Shown here: one piece after another, positions 11,393 to 21,092 of the stretch
Position numbering within the stretch: the first letter of the stretch is position 1
Layout: every line of letters starts with the position of its first letter
DNA from: Vibrio amylolyticus
GTDB taxonomy: Bacteria; Pseudomonadota; Gammaproteobacteria; Enterobacterales; Vibrionaceae
Direction: 5' to 3'
Assembly (NCBI RefSeq): GCF_023145695.1
Contig: NZ_JAJHVV010000002.1
Span: 124,001-188,000 of the forward strand
DNA length: 64,000 nucleotides
Program-made: the position numbers and the translations under genes
The notes under the pieces: generated by a model
The model's input: only the letters and a program-made list of their open reading frames with translations
Databases searched by the model: none
Told to the model about the DNA's origin: nothing

Positions 11393-12058
11393 TTATAAAG
11401 AGGCTTTGTTTTCGTTACTAAGAATCTTAGACATAGCCGCTTGGTAAGAGACTTCAAGCGTTTCTCGGCTAGAGCATCGCACGCCTAGATCGAGCAACTT
11501 ACCATCACCAATACCGTAGACCACACCGTGGATTTGGACATCTTGGCCACGCTCCCAGGCGCCTTGTAATACCGTAGAGTTACCTAAGTTATAGACTTGC
11601 TCTGCCACATTAATTTCGCAAAGTTTATCACCCCACATCTCGCGTGGCATATCACCAAGCCAGTTGCGATGTTTAAGGTATAAATCACGGATATGCAGTA
11701 GCCAGTTGTTGATAAGACCAAGTTGGGGGTTATCAATAGCAGCGTTCACGCCGCCACAGCCATAGTGGCCGCAAACAATGATGTGTTTCACTTTAAGCAC
11801 GTCTACCGCGTATTGAACCACCGAGAGGCAATTCAAATCGGTGTGGATGACCTGATTAGCTACGTTACGGTGAACAAACAATTCTCCAGAGTAGAGACCG
11901 GTTAACCGTTCGGCAGGAACGCGACTGTCAGAGCAGCCAATCCATAAGAAACCGGGATTCTGCCCTTCTTCTAGTTTAGCGAAATACTCTGGACGCTCTG
12001 ACGTGATTGAGTCAGACCATTTTGAGTTGTTCTCAAATAGTTGCTTAATTTCTGGCAT
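11393..12058 (-). CDS. can: Beta-class carbonic anhydrase Can
   Basis: Zinc enzyme interconverting CO2 and bicarbonate in the cytoplasm, supplying bicarbonate for carboxylases. Zinc ligands Cys42, His98 and Cys101 appear in GCSDSR and CGHYGCGG, with the Asp44/Arg46 pair intact. At 221 residues it matches E. coli Can closely, including motif spacing. It is transcribed away from a SulP transporter gene across a 229-base shared control region, which suggests a common role in bicarbonate supply (inference). Confidence 0.96.
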   Translation of the reverse strand: MPEIKQLFENNSKWSDSITSERPEYFAKLEEGQNPGFLWIGCSDSRVPAERLTGLYSGELFVHRNVANQVIHTDLNCLSVVQYAVDVLKVKHIIVCGHYGCGGVNAAIDNPQLGLINNWLLHIRDLYLKHRNWLGDMPREMWGDKLCEINVAEQVYNLGNSTVLQGAWERGQDVQIHGVVYGIGDGKLLDLGVRCSSRETLEVSYQAAMSKILSNENKASL

Positions 12059-12287
12059 GTGACTTCCCTTATATAACTGGCGACACTATACACAATGTTA
12101 CAAATGCAATCTCGTTAAAAATGGTAACTAAAGTACTCCTCTGACGAGCTATTCCGTAGAGATTCACACACTTATCGATACACTCAAAAAATTGTTAACT
12201 AAGATTTAAGTTAATAAAGGTGAAAAATGGTTATTACATTTGATACAGTGATGTGATTTGTTTTTTTCATCAGCAGGGAGCTGAGTT

Positions 12288-13958
12288 TTGTTTGGGAATC
12301 GTTTTGAAGAGGTTCGCTTAAAAGGCGACATATTTGGCGGGGTCACGACCGCTATTATTTCACTGCCGCTTGCATTGGCATTTGGTGTTGCTTCTGGGGC
12401 TGGCGCAGAAGCGGGTTTATGGGGTGCGATATTCGTTGGTTTTTTTGCTGCTCTTTTTGGCGGCTCAACCAGCCTAATCTCTGAGCCTACAGGGCCTATG
12501 ACGGTGATCATGACCGCCGTGTTAACCAGTATGATGGCGAAATACCCAGAAACGGGTATGGCGATGACCTTTACTGTTGTGATGATGGCAGGTGCGTTTC
12601 AAATATTACTTGGGACATTAAAGCTTGGTAAATACATCACGCTAATGCCCTACAGTGTCATCTCTGGCTTCATGTCAGGTATTGGTGTCATTCTTATTAT
12701 CTTACAGCTATCACCATTACTGGGGCATGCTGCGCCCTCTGGTGGTGTTATAGGCACCTTAAACGCGCTACCTGAACTGGTTGAAAATCTAAAATTCAGC
12801 GAACTGTTTCTTGGGTTATTAACGCTCGCGATTCTCTTTTTCTTTCCTAAGCAATATAGAAAGTATGTTCCAGCCCAACTCGTTGCGCTTGTCGCTGTGA
12901 CGATTATTTCGGTTGCGCTATTTAATATGGAAGACATTCGTCGTATTGGCGTGATTCCAGCAGGGCTACCTTCTTTCGTTATTCCTCATATCAATGCAGA
13001 AATGTTTGTCGAAATGGTGATTGACGCGCTAGTGCTTGGAACCTTGGGCTGCATCGATACGTTATTAACGGCGGTCATTGGCGATTCATTAACACGTAAA
13101 GAGCACGATTCAGATAAAGAGCTAAGAGGGCAGGGGCTGGCCAATATGATCTCTGGCCTATTTGGCGCACTGCCGGGTGCGGGTGCAACGATGGGAACGG
13201 TGACCAATATTCAAGTAGGAGCACGCTCTCCCGTCTCGGGGATGGTTCGTGCCCTCGTGCTGATGTTAGTGGTATTAGTTGCGGGAGGGCTAACTGAGCC
13301 TATCCCGATGGCGGTACTTGCCGGTATTGCTGTTTATGTTGGGTTTAACATCCTAGATTGGAGTTTTATTCAGCGCGCGCACAAGGTGAGTTTTGCGGGC
13401 ATGGGCATTATGTATGGCGTCATGCTGTTGACCGTGTTTGTCGATTTGATTGTTGCCGTTGGTCTCGGGGTGTTTATCTCCAATATCATCATTATTGAAC
13501 GCCTTAGCCGGGAACAAGCTCGGTCGGTCAAAGCGATCAGCGATGCCGATGAGGATGACGTACCACTTACAGACAGTGAGCGTGGGCTGCTCGATAGAGC
13601 GAATGGTAAGGTTCTCTTCTTCTACTTATCTGGGCCGATGATCTTTAGTGTTTCTAAAGCGATTTCTCGTCAGCACAGTAGTATTTCTGACTATGAGGTG
13701 ATGATTTTAGATCTCACCGATGTGCCAATGATTGATGTGACCGTTGGGCTTGCCTTAGAAAACGCAATAAAAGATGCTCAAGACGCTCAATGTGAAGTAT
13801 TGCTGCTGTGCCCTAATGAGCAGACGCGCAATCAGCTAGAGAAGTTCCATGTGCTTGAACTGGTATCAGACAGTAATACTTACTCGTTCCGATACGAAGC
13901 CCTTAGAGCAGCACTAAAGCACGTTCAAGCGGACGAGCATCAAGTCAACACTATCTAA
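12288..13958 (+). CDS. SulP-family anion permease with STAS domain
   Basis: Inner-membrane SLC26/SulP anion transporter of 556 residues. The N-terminal two thirds hold many hydrophobic helices with the SulP signature region (LISEPTGPMTVIM, GLANMISGLFGALPGAGATMG). Residues from about 440 form a cytoplasmic STAS domain (KVLFFYLSGPMIFS, VPMIDVTVG). The start is a TTG at 12288 preceded by a good SD (AGGGAG, 7 bases away); I see no better ATG. The substrate cannot be read directly. Divergent placement beside beta-carbonic anhydrase points to bicarbonate, but sulfate or dicarboxylate transport is also possible. Confidence 0.9.
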   Translation: MFGNRFEEVRLKGDIFGGVTTAIISLPLALAFGVASGAGAEAGLWGAIFVGFFAALFGGSTSLISEPTGPMTVIMTAVLTSMMAKYPETGMAMTFTVVMMAGAFQILLGTLKLGKYITLMPYSVISGFMSGIGVILIILQLSPLLGHAAPSGGVIGTLNALPELVENLKFSELFLGLLTLAILFFFPKQYRKYVPAQLVALVAVTIISVALFNMEDIRRIGVIPAGLPSFVIPHINAEMFVEMVIDALVLGTLGCIDTLLTAVIGDSLTRKEHDSDKELRGQGLANMISGLFGALPGAGATMGTVTNIQVGARSPVSGMVRALVLMLVVLVAGGLTEPIPMAVLAGIAVYVGFNILDWSFIQRAHKVSFAGMGIMYGVMLLTVFVDLIVAVGLGVFISNIIIIERLSREQARSVKAISDADEDDVPLTDSERGLLDRANGKVLFFYLSGPMIFSVSKAISRQHSSISDYEVMILDLTDVPMIDVTVGLALENAIKDAQDAQCEVLLLCPNEQTRNQLEKFHVLELVSDSNTYSFRYEALRAALKHVQADEHQVNTI

Positions 13959-13982
13959 ACGAATGTAGTCGTTAGTATTTTA

Positions 13983-14013
13983 TAGGGCGTAGTAATGGAT
14001 TTACTGCGCCCTA
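13983..14013 (+). terminator. Stem-loop after the SulP gene
   Basis: TAGGGCG (13983-13989) pairs with CGCCCTA (14007-14013), and AGTAA/TTACT extends the stem inward across one mismatch. There is no good T-run, so it may be an imperfect terminator or a 3' stabilising hairpin. Confidence 0.4.
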
Positions 14014-14128
14014 ATTCGTTGTATTTGCTAAACTGAGCCTATTCTAACTTAATGCTCCGTGTGGGTTGAAAAACAACCTCTTCGGCGTCATCTGTTAGCC
14101 ATAAATAGAAAAAGAGCAATGTCATATT

Positions 14129-15052
14129 ATGTACGCATTAGAAATTGAGCAGCTGCGAAAAACATACGCGGGTGGGTTTGAGGCTTTAAAAGGCATCAGC
14201 TTAAATGTCGAGAAAGGGGACTTTTACGCCTTACTCGGGCCAAACGGGGCGGGTAAATCGACAACGATAGGCGTGGTGTCGTCATTGGTAAATAAGACTT
14301 CTGGAAAAGTGAAAGTCTTTGGTTTTGATATCGATAGTGATTTAGAGCTTGCAAAGCAGAACCTTGGATTGGTGCCACAAGAGTTTAACTTCAATCAATT
14401 TGAAACCGTTGAACAAATTGTACTGCAGCAAGCGGGTTATTACGGAGTTCCTAAAGCGTTAGCAAAAGAGCGAGCACAGAAGTACCTTTCCCAGCTCGAT
14501 TTATGGGAAAAGCGCAGTGAGCGTGCCCGAAATCTTTCTGGTGGTATGAAGCGTCGCTTAATGATTGCTCGTGCATTAATGCATGAGCCTCAACTGCTGA
14601 TCCTAGATGAACCTACGGCTGGAGTTGATATCGAATTACGCCGTTCAATGTGGGATTTCCTCAAGCAGATTAATAAAGAGCAAGGGATCACCATCATTCT
14701 AACGACGCACTATTTAGAAGAAGCGGAAATGCTATGTCGCAATATCGGCATCATCAACCGTGGTGAACTCATTGAAAATACCAGCATGAAAGCCCTATTA
14801 AACCAACTCCATGTCGAGACGTTTATTCTTGATTTAGAAGGGGTTGAATCGCTTGCTGATCTTGATGGTGTTAATTCTCAGCAACTGATTAATGGTTCCT
14901 TAGAAATTGAACTAGAGAAATCACTGGGCTTGAACCACGTGTTTACCCAGTTAACGGAGCAGGGTATTAAAGTGCTTTCTATGCGCAATAAAGCAAACCG
15001 TTTAGAAGAGCTGTTTGTTAGCATCGTTAAAGATCAGGCTGAGGAGAAGTAA
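14129..15052 (+). CDS. ABC-2 type exporter ATP-binding protein (YadG-like)
   Basis: Cytoplasmic ATPase of an ABC-2 type exporter. Walker A GPNGAGKST (about residues 38-46), signature LSGGMKRRL, Walker B LLILDEPTAGVD and the switch histidine in TTHYLEEAE are all present. The 307-residue length and C-terminal extension resemble E. coli YadG, whose substrate is unknown. The permease gene starts 2 bases after the stop, so the two form one operon. It has also been annotated in relatives as a multidrug or daunorubicin-type exporter; no substrate can be assigned. Confidence 0.9.
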   Translation: MYALEIEQLRKTYAGGFEALKGISLNVEKGDFYALLGPNGAGKSTTIGVVSSLVNKTSGKVKVFGFDIDSDLELAKQNLGLVPQEFNFNQFETVEQIVLQQAGYYGVPKALAKERAQKYLSQLDLWEKRSERARNLSGGMKRRLMIARALMHEPQLLILDEPTAGVDIELRRSMWDFLKQINKEQGITIILTTHYLEEAEMLCRNIGIINRGELIENTSMKALLNQLHVETFILDLEGVESLADLDGVNSQQLINGSLEIELEKSLGLNHVFTQLTEQGIKVLSMRNKANRLEELFVSIVKDQAEEK

Positions 15053-15054
15053 CC

Positions 15055-15825
15055 ATGTATCAAATCTATTGGACTGCTTTTTGTAGCCTAGTCACTAAAG
15101 AGATCAACCGATTCACTCGTATCTGGGTGCAAACCTTAGTGCCGCCAGCGATCACCATGACGCTCTACTTCATTATCTTTGGTAGCCTTATTGGTTCTAG
15201 AATTGGTGAAATGAACGGCTTTAGCTATATGGAATATATTGTTCCCGGGCTAATTATGATGTCAGTGATCACCAACTCCTACTCTAATGTCGCGTCATCA
15301 TTCTTTAGTGCGAAGTTTCAAAAAAACATTGAAGAGTTGCTTGTCGCCCCCGTTCCTAACTACGTCATCATTGCGGGTTTTGTGATGGGCGGTGTCACAC
15401 GTGGCCTTCTTGTGGGAATGATTGTGACGGTTGTGTCGCTGTTTTTCGTTGATCTTCAAGTTGAACACTGGGGTATTATTGTATTAACCGTATTTTTGAC
15501 CTCAGTCGTATTCTCATTGGGCGGGTTGATCAATGCTGTTTTTGCTAAGACGTTTGACGATATCTCAATTATTCCGACCTTCATCTTAACGCCATTAACG
15601 TATTTAGGCGGGGTGTTCTATTCAATTAGCCTGTTGCCTGAATTTTGGCAGACGGTGTCTAAAATCAACCCAATTGTTTATATGGTAAACGCGTTTAGGT
15701 ATGGTTTCTTGGGTGTGTCCGATGTGGATATCGTGAGCTCATTCTCGGTGCTGATTGTGTTTGTTTTAGCATTATATGCCGTTGCGCACTATCTAGTGAC
15801 CCGAGGTATTGGTCTTCGTAGCTAG
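15055..15825 (+). CDS. ABC-2 type exporter permease (YadH-like)
   Basis: Inner-membrane partner of the preceding ATPase. The 256-residue protein has about six hydrophobic segments and the ABC-2 signature region around LTPLTYLGGVFYSISLLPEFWQ, split across residues 178-200. MNPIVYMVNAFRYG-type sequence (NPIVYMVNAFRYGFLG) follows. It starts with ATG and overlaps the SD region of its neighbour. It is very similar in layout to E. coli YadH. Function unknown beyond export. Confidence 0.9.
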   Translation: MYQIYWTAFCSLVTKEINRFTRIWVQTLVPPAITMTLYFIIFGSLIGSRIGEMNGFSYMEYIVPGLIMMSVITNSYSNVASSFFSAKFQKNIEELLVAPVPNYVIIAGFVMGGVTRGLLVGMIVTVVSLFFVDLQVEHWGIIVLTVFLTSVVFSLGGLINAVFAKTFDDISIIPTFILTPLTYLGGVFYSISLLPEFWQTVSKINPIVYMVNAFRYGFLGVSDVDIVSSFSVLIVFVLALYAVAHYLVTRGIGLRS

Positions 15826-15850
15826 GTTAATTAGGTAGAGTTTGAAAGAG

Positions 15851-15879
15851 AAAAAGGTCGACAGTGCGTCGACCTTTTT
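15851..15879 (+). terminator. Bidirectional terminator between the YadGH pair and panC
   Basis: GGTCGAC (15856-15862) pairs with GTCGACC (15868-15874), with five A before and five T after. It serves the exporter operon on plus and the pan operon on minus. Confidence 0.93.
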
Positions 15880-15912
15880 ATTGGGTATTAGAAAATGAAC
15901 GGGCGGTGGGTG

Positions 15913-16815
15913 TTACTCTGATTCAGATGCCTGAGTTTCTACGCTGTTTTCTTCTTTGCTCTCAGTTACTAATTCAACCACTTGATTATCGATCAAGCGC
16001 GCTTGACCAAGAAACGCTGACATTAAGATAACCGTTTGTGTACTGTCAGCTGTAACATTCTGTAGGTTTCTTGCATCACGAATAAAGATTTCATCCGGCT
16101 GTAAGCCTGCCGCGCGAAGTTGGTCACTGGCATCTTCAATGAGCGAGTCGTAATCATTACGTCCACCACGAATAGCACTGCTAACCCAACGCATGGTACG
16201 AGCAACAACAGGCGCACGTTGTCGTTCATCAATGGTGAGTAACCCGTTGCGAGAGCTCATTGCTAAGCCATCCATTTCACGCACAGTCGGAACACCGACG
16301 ATCTCAATGTCTAGCGCTAAGTCTGTAGTCATTTGACGAATGACAGCAAGCTGTTGGAAATCTTTTTCACCAAAGCATGCATAATCAGGTTGAACGATAT
16401 TAAATAGCTTGGTGACAATGGTTGCGACACCACGGAAGTGACCAGGGCGTGAAGCACCTTCTAACATGCTTGATAGCCCAGGAACTTCAACAAAGCACTG
16501 TTTGTCTAAGCCTTGTGGGTACATGACTTCTGGAGTTGGCGTAAAAACAACTTCAACGCCTTCTGCCGTCAGTTTTGCAATGTCATCTTCCAGCGTTCTA
16601 GGGTAGTTAGTTAAATCATCAGCACGTTCAAACTGCATCGGGTTCACAAAAATACTCACCACAACCACATCAGCATGTTCACGCGCTTTTTTAACTAACG
16701 TGATATGCCCTTCGTGCAGGTTTCCCATGGTAGGGACAAATGCGACGGTACGTCCGTCACGCTTGTATTGTTTGATCTGTTCACGAACTAACGCTATCTC
16801 GGCTAAAATATGCAT
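15913..16815 (-). CDS. panC: Pantothenate synthetase
   Basis: Joins pantoate and beta-alanine with ATP, the last step to pantothenate (vitamin B5). The HIGH-type nucleotide motif appears in [16 protein letters not shown], and the KMSKS-like motif in [22 protein letters not shown] is also typical. At 300 residues it is somewhat longer than the usual ~283, owing to an acidic C-terminal tail ([18 protein letters not shown]) that lies outside the conserved fold. It is 12 bases after panB and is the last gene of the pcnB-folK-panB-panC run. Confidence 0.97.
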   Translation of the reverse strand: MHILAEIALVREQIKQYKRDGRTVAFVPTMGNLHEGHITLVKKAREHADVVVVSIFVNPMQFERADDLTNYPRTLEDDIAKLTAEGVEVVFTPTPEVMYPQGLDKQCFVEVPGLSSMLEGASRPGHFRGVATIVTKLFNIVQPDYACFGEKDFQQLAVIRQMTTDLALDIEIVGVPTVREMDGLAMSSRNGLLTIDERQRAPVVARTMRWVSSAIRGGRNDYDSLIEDASDQLRAAGLQPDEIFIRDARNLQNVTADSTQTVILMSAFLGQARLIDNQVVELVTESKEENSVETQASESE

Positions 16816-16827
16816 AATCGAAACCCC

Positions 16828-17622
16828 TTAGGCGATGGTATGTGCGTCATCAGGGAAAGCACCGCTTTCCACTTCGCTAATATATTTAGCCACAGCTGTA
16901 CGCATGTCACCAGTTTCAGCAAGGAAGTCTTTTGAGAACCTAGGCATGTAATTAGCTGAAATACCGAACATATCATGCATAACCAGAATTTGGCCGTCAG
17001 TTACGTTGCCCGCACCAATACCAATAACAGGGACATCTAAAACTTCAGTGATGCGTTTAGCCAATGAAGCAGGTACGCACTCAAGTAACACGATTTGTGC
17101 GCCAGCTTCTTGTAGTGCTAGTGCGTCCTTAACCATGCGGTCAGCGTTTTCTTGATCGCGACCTTGTACTTTGTAGCCACCGAAGATATTCACCGACTGT
17201 GGTGTAAGGCCAAGGTGAGCACAAACAGGAACAGCGCGCTCGGTCAACATCTTCACGGTATCAACCAACCAGTCCCCACCTTCAATCTTGACCATATTAG
17301 CGCCCGCCTGCATAAGCTTCGCTGCGCTCTCACACGCTTGCTCTGGCGTCGCATAACTCATGAATGGCATATCAGCCATTAATAAGCAGTTAGGGCTTCC
17401 TGCTCGTACACAGCGCGTGTGGTAAGCAATATCTTCAACGGTGACCGGTAGCGTGTCACTTTTACCTTGTAAAACCATACCTAGAGAGTCACCAACGAGC
17501 AGTACCGGCATCTCTTGGCTTTCAAACAGCTGGGCAAAACTCGCATCGTATGCAGTAGACGTTGCGAATTTACGACCTTCTTGTTTGCATTTGATTAGGT
17601 CGTTGATAGTGATTTTTTTCAT
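16828..17622 (-). CDS. panB: 3-methyl-2-oxobutanoate hydroxymethyltransferase
   Basis: Transfers a one-carbon unit from methylenetetrahydrofolate to ketoisovalerate, making ketopantoate for pantothenate synthesis. It has 264 residues, the usual length. Conserved blocks include [25 protein letters not shown] and [14 protein letters not shown], with the metal-binding Asp and catalytic Glu regions intact. A clear SD (AAGGAT) precedes the ATG. The gene lies between folK and panC, consistent with a folate/pantothenate operon. Confidence 0.97.
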   Translation of the reverse strand: MKKITINDLIKCKQEGRKFATSTAYDASFAQLFESQEMPVLLVGDSLGMVLQGKSDTLPVTVEDIAYHTRCVRAGSPNCLLMADMPFMSYATPEQACESAAKLMQAGANMVKIEGGDWLVDTVKMLTERAVPVCAHLGLTPQSVNIFGGYKVQGRDQENADRMVKDALALQEAGAQIVLLECVPASLAKRITEVLDVPVIGIGAGNVTDGQILVMHDMFGISANYMPRFSKDFLAETGDMRTAVAKYISEVESGAFPDDAHTIA

Positions 17623-17645
17623 GATTTATCCTTACAAGGCGTTGG

Positions 17646-18131
17646 CTAAGATTGCCAAGTGCTGAGTCCATTCCGATCTACGCTTTCAAGCAGATCTTGT
17701 AGCTCAGTCCCATCCGGGAGAGTTAAATTTGGTGCGATTTCAGCAAGCGGGTAGAGTACGAACTCACGCTCTTTCATTCCATAGTGTGGAACGATTAGAC
17801 GCTCGGAATCGATCACGTCATTGCCATAAAGAATGATGTCTAAATCTAAGGTCCTTGGACCCCAGCGTTCATCTTTACGGACTCGCCCTTGCTCTAGTTC
17901 GATAGTTTGAGTGCAATCGAGCAGTTCAAGTGGCGTTAATTGAGTTTCAACAGCAGCAACCGCATTGATGTAATCTGGCTGATCTTGTGGGCCCATTGGA
18001 GTACTGCTGTATAGCGAAGATACGCTCAGTAGTGTTGACTTAGGCAGTTTTTTCAGTGCCTCAATCGCTCCGTTCGCTTGACCGACAGGATCGGCAAGAT
18101 TACTGCCGATCGCTATATATACCGTGACCAT
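17646..18131 (-). CDS. folK: 2-amino-4-hydroxy-6-hydroxymethyldihydropteridine pyrophosphokinase
   Basis: Folate pathway enzyme that transfers pyrophosphate from ATP to the pterin alcohol. The 161-residue product starts MVTVYIAIGSNLADP, with the typical substrate motif YSSTPMGPQDQPDYINAV and the metal/ATP block RWGPRTLDLDIILYG. Its start overlaps the pcnB stop by one base, so translation is probably coupled. panB starts 23 bases after the stop. Confidence 0.96.
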   Translation of the reverse strand: MVTVYIAIGSNLADPVGQANGAIEALKKLPKSTLLSVSSLYSSTPMGPQDQPDYINAVAAVETQLTPLELLDCTQTIELEQGRVRKDERWGPRTLDLDIILYGNDVIDSERLIVPHYGMKEREFVLYPLAEIAPNLTLPDGTELQDLLESVDRNGLSTWQS

Positions 18132-19477
18132 TATGAAGGCTTGTTCTTTTTGTTACGGTTATTTCTTCTACGACGATAAGGCGTCTTTGAACCCGTGTCT
18201 TCCAAGTCAGCGGTCATTGCCTGACGCATATTACGGCCTGCGTTTTGGAATGTATTCCACCAGTCTGCAAGTTTCTTGGTGTCACCCTCTTCGACTTCAC
18301 CACGCATTTCAAGGAAATCAAAACCAGCACGGAACTTATTCAGCTCCATTAATCTAAAGGCGCGTTTCCCATTGCGTCTCGGAAGGCGCAACTGCAGTTG
18401 CCAGATTTCGCGAATGGTTGCGGTATGGCGGCGAGGAATCGCAATGGTTTTCACTTGTGCATCAAGAATGATATTACTCGCTTCCATGATGGCATCGTAG
18501 TGGCCCAACTTACGCTCTGCCATTAACTTGTCAGCCAGCGTATTGAGTGGATACCACAGCATCGCTGCAAACATGAATGCTGGATTGATTCGTTTACCGT
18601 CTTCAATACGAAGATCGGTTGAATCAAATACAAGGTCTAGCATCTGTTCAGTTGGCGATGAGTAATCTTCTGTAAAATGCTCAGCAATGGTTGGGAACAT
18701 TTGCTGGAATAGGTTGTATTCACGCATAAGGTGATAGGTTTCAAGCCCATAACCAGATTGAAGAAGTTTTAATGATTCTTCATAAAGACGCGCTGATGGA
18801 ATACCTTGTAGCAACTGAGCAAGTTCTTCAATAGGTGCAGCGGTATCTTCTTCGATATCAAAATCGAGTTTAGCGGCGAATCGAATTGCTCGAAGCATGC
18901 GAACCGGGTCTTCACGATAGCGAACTTCAGGATCACCAATCAAACGAATCAGTTTGTCTTCGAGATCTTCTACACCACCCGCATAATCGTGGATGCTGTA
19001 GTCGCTAATGTTGTAATACATTGCATTGATCGAGAAATCACGACGCTCGGCATCTTCATCGATACTTCCGTAGACGTTATCACGTAATAGCATGCCTTCA
19101 TCTGACTGAGCGGATACATTTTTGCTTGGCTCTTGGTGATGACCACGGAACGTCGCCACCTCGATGATGTCTCGACCAAACATAATGTGCGCTAAACGGA
19201 AACGGCGGCCAATGAGGCGGCAGTTTCTAAACAGGTGCTTGATCTGTTCTGGCGTCGCATTGGTAGCGATGTCAAAATCTTTTGGTCCTAAACCGAGTAG
19301 CAAGTCTCTTACGCCACCTCCAACGAGGTAAGCTTCAAAACCAGCGCCATTGAGTCGGTATAGCACCTTAAGAGCATTGTCACTGATCTGCTTACGCGAA
19401 ATATTATGCTCTTCTCTTTTAAGAACATTCAATGCAAGTTCTGGAAATTGGCTTGGTGTATATTCGTTATTATTCAT
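18131..19477 (-). CDS. pcnB: Poly(A) polymerase I
   Basis: Adds poly(A) tails to RNA 3' ends and so promotes decay; in E. coli it controls plasmid copy number through RNA I. The nucleotidyltransferase head shows LVGGGVRDLLLG and the metal Asp pair in PKDFDIATNATPEQ. RRDFSINAMYYN is the second class II nucleotidyltransferase signature. The 448-residue protein ends in a basic, probably RNA-binding tail (YRRRRNNRNKKNK). The ATG at 19477 was chosen because an in-frame stop lies a short way upstream. Related tRNA nucleotidyltransferase lacks this tail. Confidence 0.95.
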   Translation of the reverse strand: MNNNEYTPSQFPELALNVLKREEHNISRKQISDNALKVLYRLNGAGFEAYLVGGGVRDLLLGLGPKDFDIATNATPEQIKHLFRNCRLIGRRFRLAHIMFGRDIIEVATFRGHHQEPSKNVSAQSDEGMLLRDNVYGSIDEDAERRDFSINAMYYNISDYSIHDYAGGVEDLEDKLIRLIGDPEVRYREDPVRMLRAIRFAAKLDFDIEEDTAAPIEELAQLLQGIPSARLYEESLKLLQSGYGLETYHLMREYNLFQQMFPTIAEHFTEDYSSPTEQMLDLVFDSTDLRIEDGKRINPAFMFAAMLWYPLNTLADKLMAERKLGHYDAIMEASNIILDAQVKTIAIPRRHTATIREIWQLQLRLPRRNGKRAFRLMELNKFRAGFDFLEMRGEVEEGDTKKLADWWNTFQNAGRNMRQAMTADLEDTGSKTPYRRRRNNRNKKNKPS

Positions 19478-19579
19478 GTGCTTCTGGCAATTTTGGCTTA
19501 AACCAAGGTTGCTTTAGTAAGTGATTATTTGCCTAGTAAGGCCTAATTTGGGGCTAATAATAGCCTAAGGAGCGTCAAT

Positions 19580-20455
19580 TTAAAATCTTGCTGTGCTAGC
19601 CAATGAATTTGGCAGCTGCTGCAAAGACCAATTTTGACATCCCCATGCAATGATTTCATCTAAGTTTGCACTGGTAATATGCGCATCAATATCAAAACCG
19701 AGAAAGGTCATTGCGGACAATAAAGTCTCAATAGGCTCTTCATTATTCAATGCGGGTGCATGGTTTTGTTTTGATAGCTTATTGCCATGTTCATCAAGTG
19801 CCAAAGGCAAGTGAAGATAACTCACTTCTGGCTGCTTCATTGCATGATATAAGTTAATTTGTCGACCTGTAGGTTCAATTAAATCAGCCCCACGGACGAC
19901 TTCAGTCACGCCTTGTTCAATATCATCTAATACTACGGCTAAGTTGTATGCGTACAACCCATCACGACGTTTAATAATAAAATCTTCATCTGCCAAGGCC
20001 TTTGGTATAGCTATTCGGCCGTGTTTTTGATCGATAAAATGATCAATGGCTGTTGGCACTTTAAAGCGAACTGAGCAAGGTTGTTCAGGTGTTAATGCTG
20101 CATCACGGCATGTGCCAAGATAGAAGCCACCAGATTGTTTAATCTGCCTTCGCGTACATTGACAGTAATAGGCTTCTTTTGAGGCTATCCACTGTTCAAT
20201 TTGATCTTGGTAATAGTGATGGCGTTGGCTTTGATAGATAACCTCGTCATCCCAGTGGAGGTGATAAGCCTCTAGTGTGGCCAAAATCAAGTCGGATGCC
20301 CCAGGCATTTCTCGAGGAGGGTCGAGATCTTCCATTCTGACTAACCATTTGCCATGTTGAGATTTTGCCTGGAAGTAGCTCCCTAACGCGGCCACTAAAG
20401 AACCAAAGTGCAAAGGGCCAGAGGGAGAAGGGGCAAAACGACCGACATAACTCAT
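19580..20455 (-). CDS. gluQ: Glutamyl-Q tRNA(Asp) synthetase
   Basis: Truncated glutamyl-tRNA synthetase paralogue that attaches glutamate to the queuosine base of tRNA-Asp. The start at 20455 (MSYVGRFAPSPSGPLHFG) is preferred, with SD AGGCGA; an in-frame start 12 codons upstream is unlikely. The HIGH-like motif is in PSGPLHFGSL, zinc ligands in YCQC with a later GTC, and a KMSKS-like KLSKQNH near residue 235. The anticodon-binding domain is absent, as usual for this family. It lies just after dksA, the conserved gammaproteobacterial arrangement. Confidence 0.95.
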   Translation of the reverse strand: MSYVGRFAPSPSGPLHFGSLVAALGSYFQAKSQHGKWLVRMEDLDPPREMPGASDLILATLEAYHLHWDDEVIYQSQRHHYYQDQIEQWIASKEAYYCQCTRRQIKQSGGFYLGTCRDAALTPEQPCSVRFKVPTAIDHFIDQKHGRIAIPKALADEDFIIKRRDGLYAYNLAVVLDDIEQGVTEVVRGADLIEPTGRQINLYHAMKQPEVSYLHLPLALDEHGNKLSKQNHAPALNNEEPIETLLSAMTFLGFDIDAHITSANLDEIIAWGCQNWSLQQLPNSLASTARF

Positions 20456-20538
20456 GATATTCGCCTGTTGTAAAACTACAAAAGGGAGCATAAGCTCCCA
20501 ATTTATTTATCTAAAACCATTGGTAACAGAAAACAGGA

Positions 20539-20985
20539 TTAACCTTGCATCTGTTTCTCTTTGATTTCAGAAAGCGTCTTACAGTCGATACATAAGTCTG
20601 CTGTTGGACGAGCTTCTAAGCGACGAATGCCGATTTCGATACCACAAGACTCACAGAAGCCATAGTCGTCTTCTTCAATCTTGTTTAGCGTCTTTTCAAT
20701 CTTTTTGATTAAGCGACGTTCGCGATCACGATTACGAAGCTCTAAGCTGAACTCTTCTTCTTGAGAGGCGCGGTCAACAGGATCTGGGAAGTTCGCAGCT
20801 TCATCCTGCATATGGTGAACAGTACGGTCGACTTCAACTCTTAGCTGATTGCGCCAAGCGTCTAAAATTTTTGTAAAATGAGCTACCTGCTCAGGTGACA
20901 TGTACTCTTCACCTGTTTTAGCCTGGTAAGGCTCAACACCTGCAATGGCTAGGATGCCTATCGCTTTTTTCTTTGATTCTGGCAT
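20539..20985 (-). CDS. dksA: RNA polymerase-binding transcription factor DksA
   Basis: Binds the RNA polymerase secondary channel and, with ppGpp, adjusts rRNA, amino-acid and stress promoters. The start at 20985 ([16 protein letters not shown]) has a strong SD (AAGGAG, 8 bases away); an upstream in-frame start adds six odd residues and is rejected. The coiled-coil tip has the acidic DPVDRA motif. The C4 zinc finger is CESC...CIDC. It has 148 residues against 151 in E. coli. It precedes gluQ on the same strand. Confidence 0.97.
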   Translation of the reverse strand: MPESKKKAIGILAIAGVEPYQAKTGEEYMSPEQVAHFTKILDAWRNQLRVEVDRTVHHMQDEAANFPDPVDRASQEEEFSLELRNRDRERRLIKKIEKTLNKIEEDDYGFCESCGIEIGIRRLEARPTADLCIDCKTLSEIKEKQMQG

Positions 20986-21092
20986 GCAGCATCTCCTTAA
21001 CACCTAGTCAACTGCTTGAGCAGTCTATTTTAAGGCGGCTATCTATAGCAAAAAGAAACGGGCGACGCAAATCTTGGATAGCAAACTTTTTG

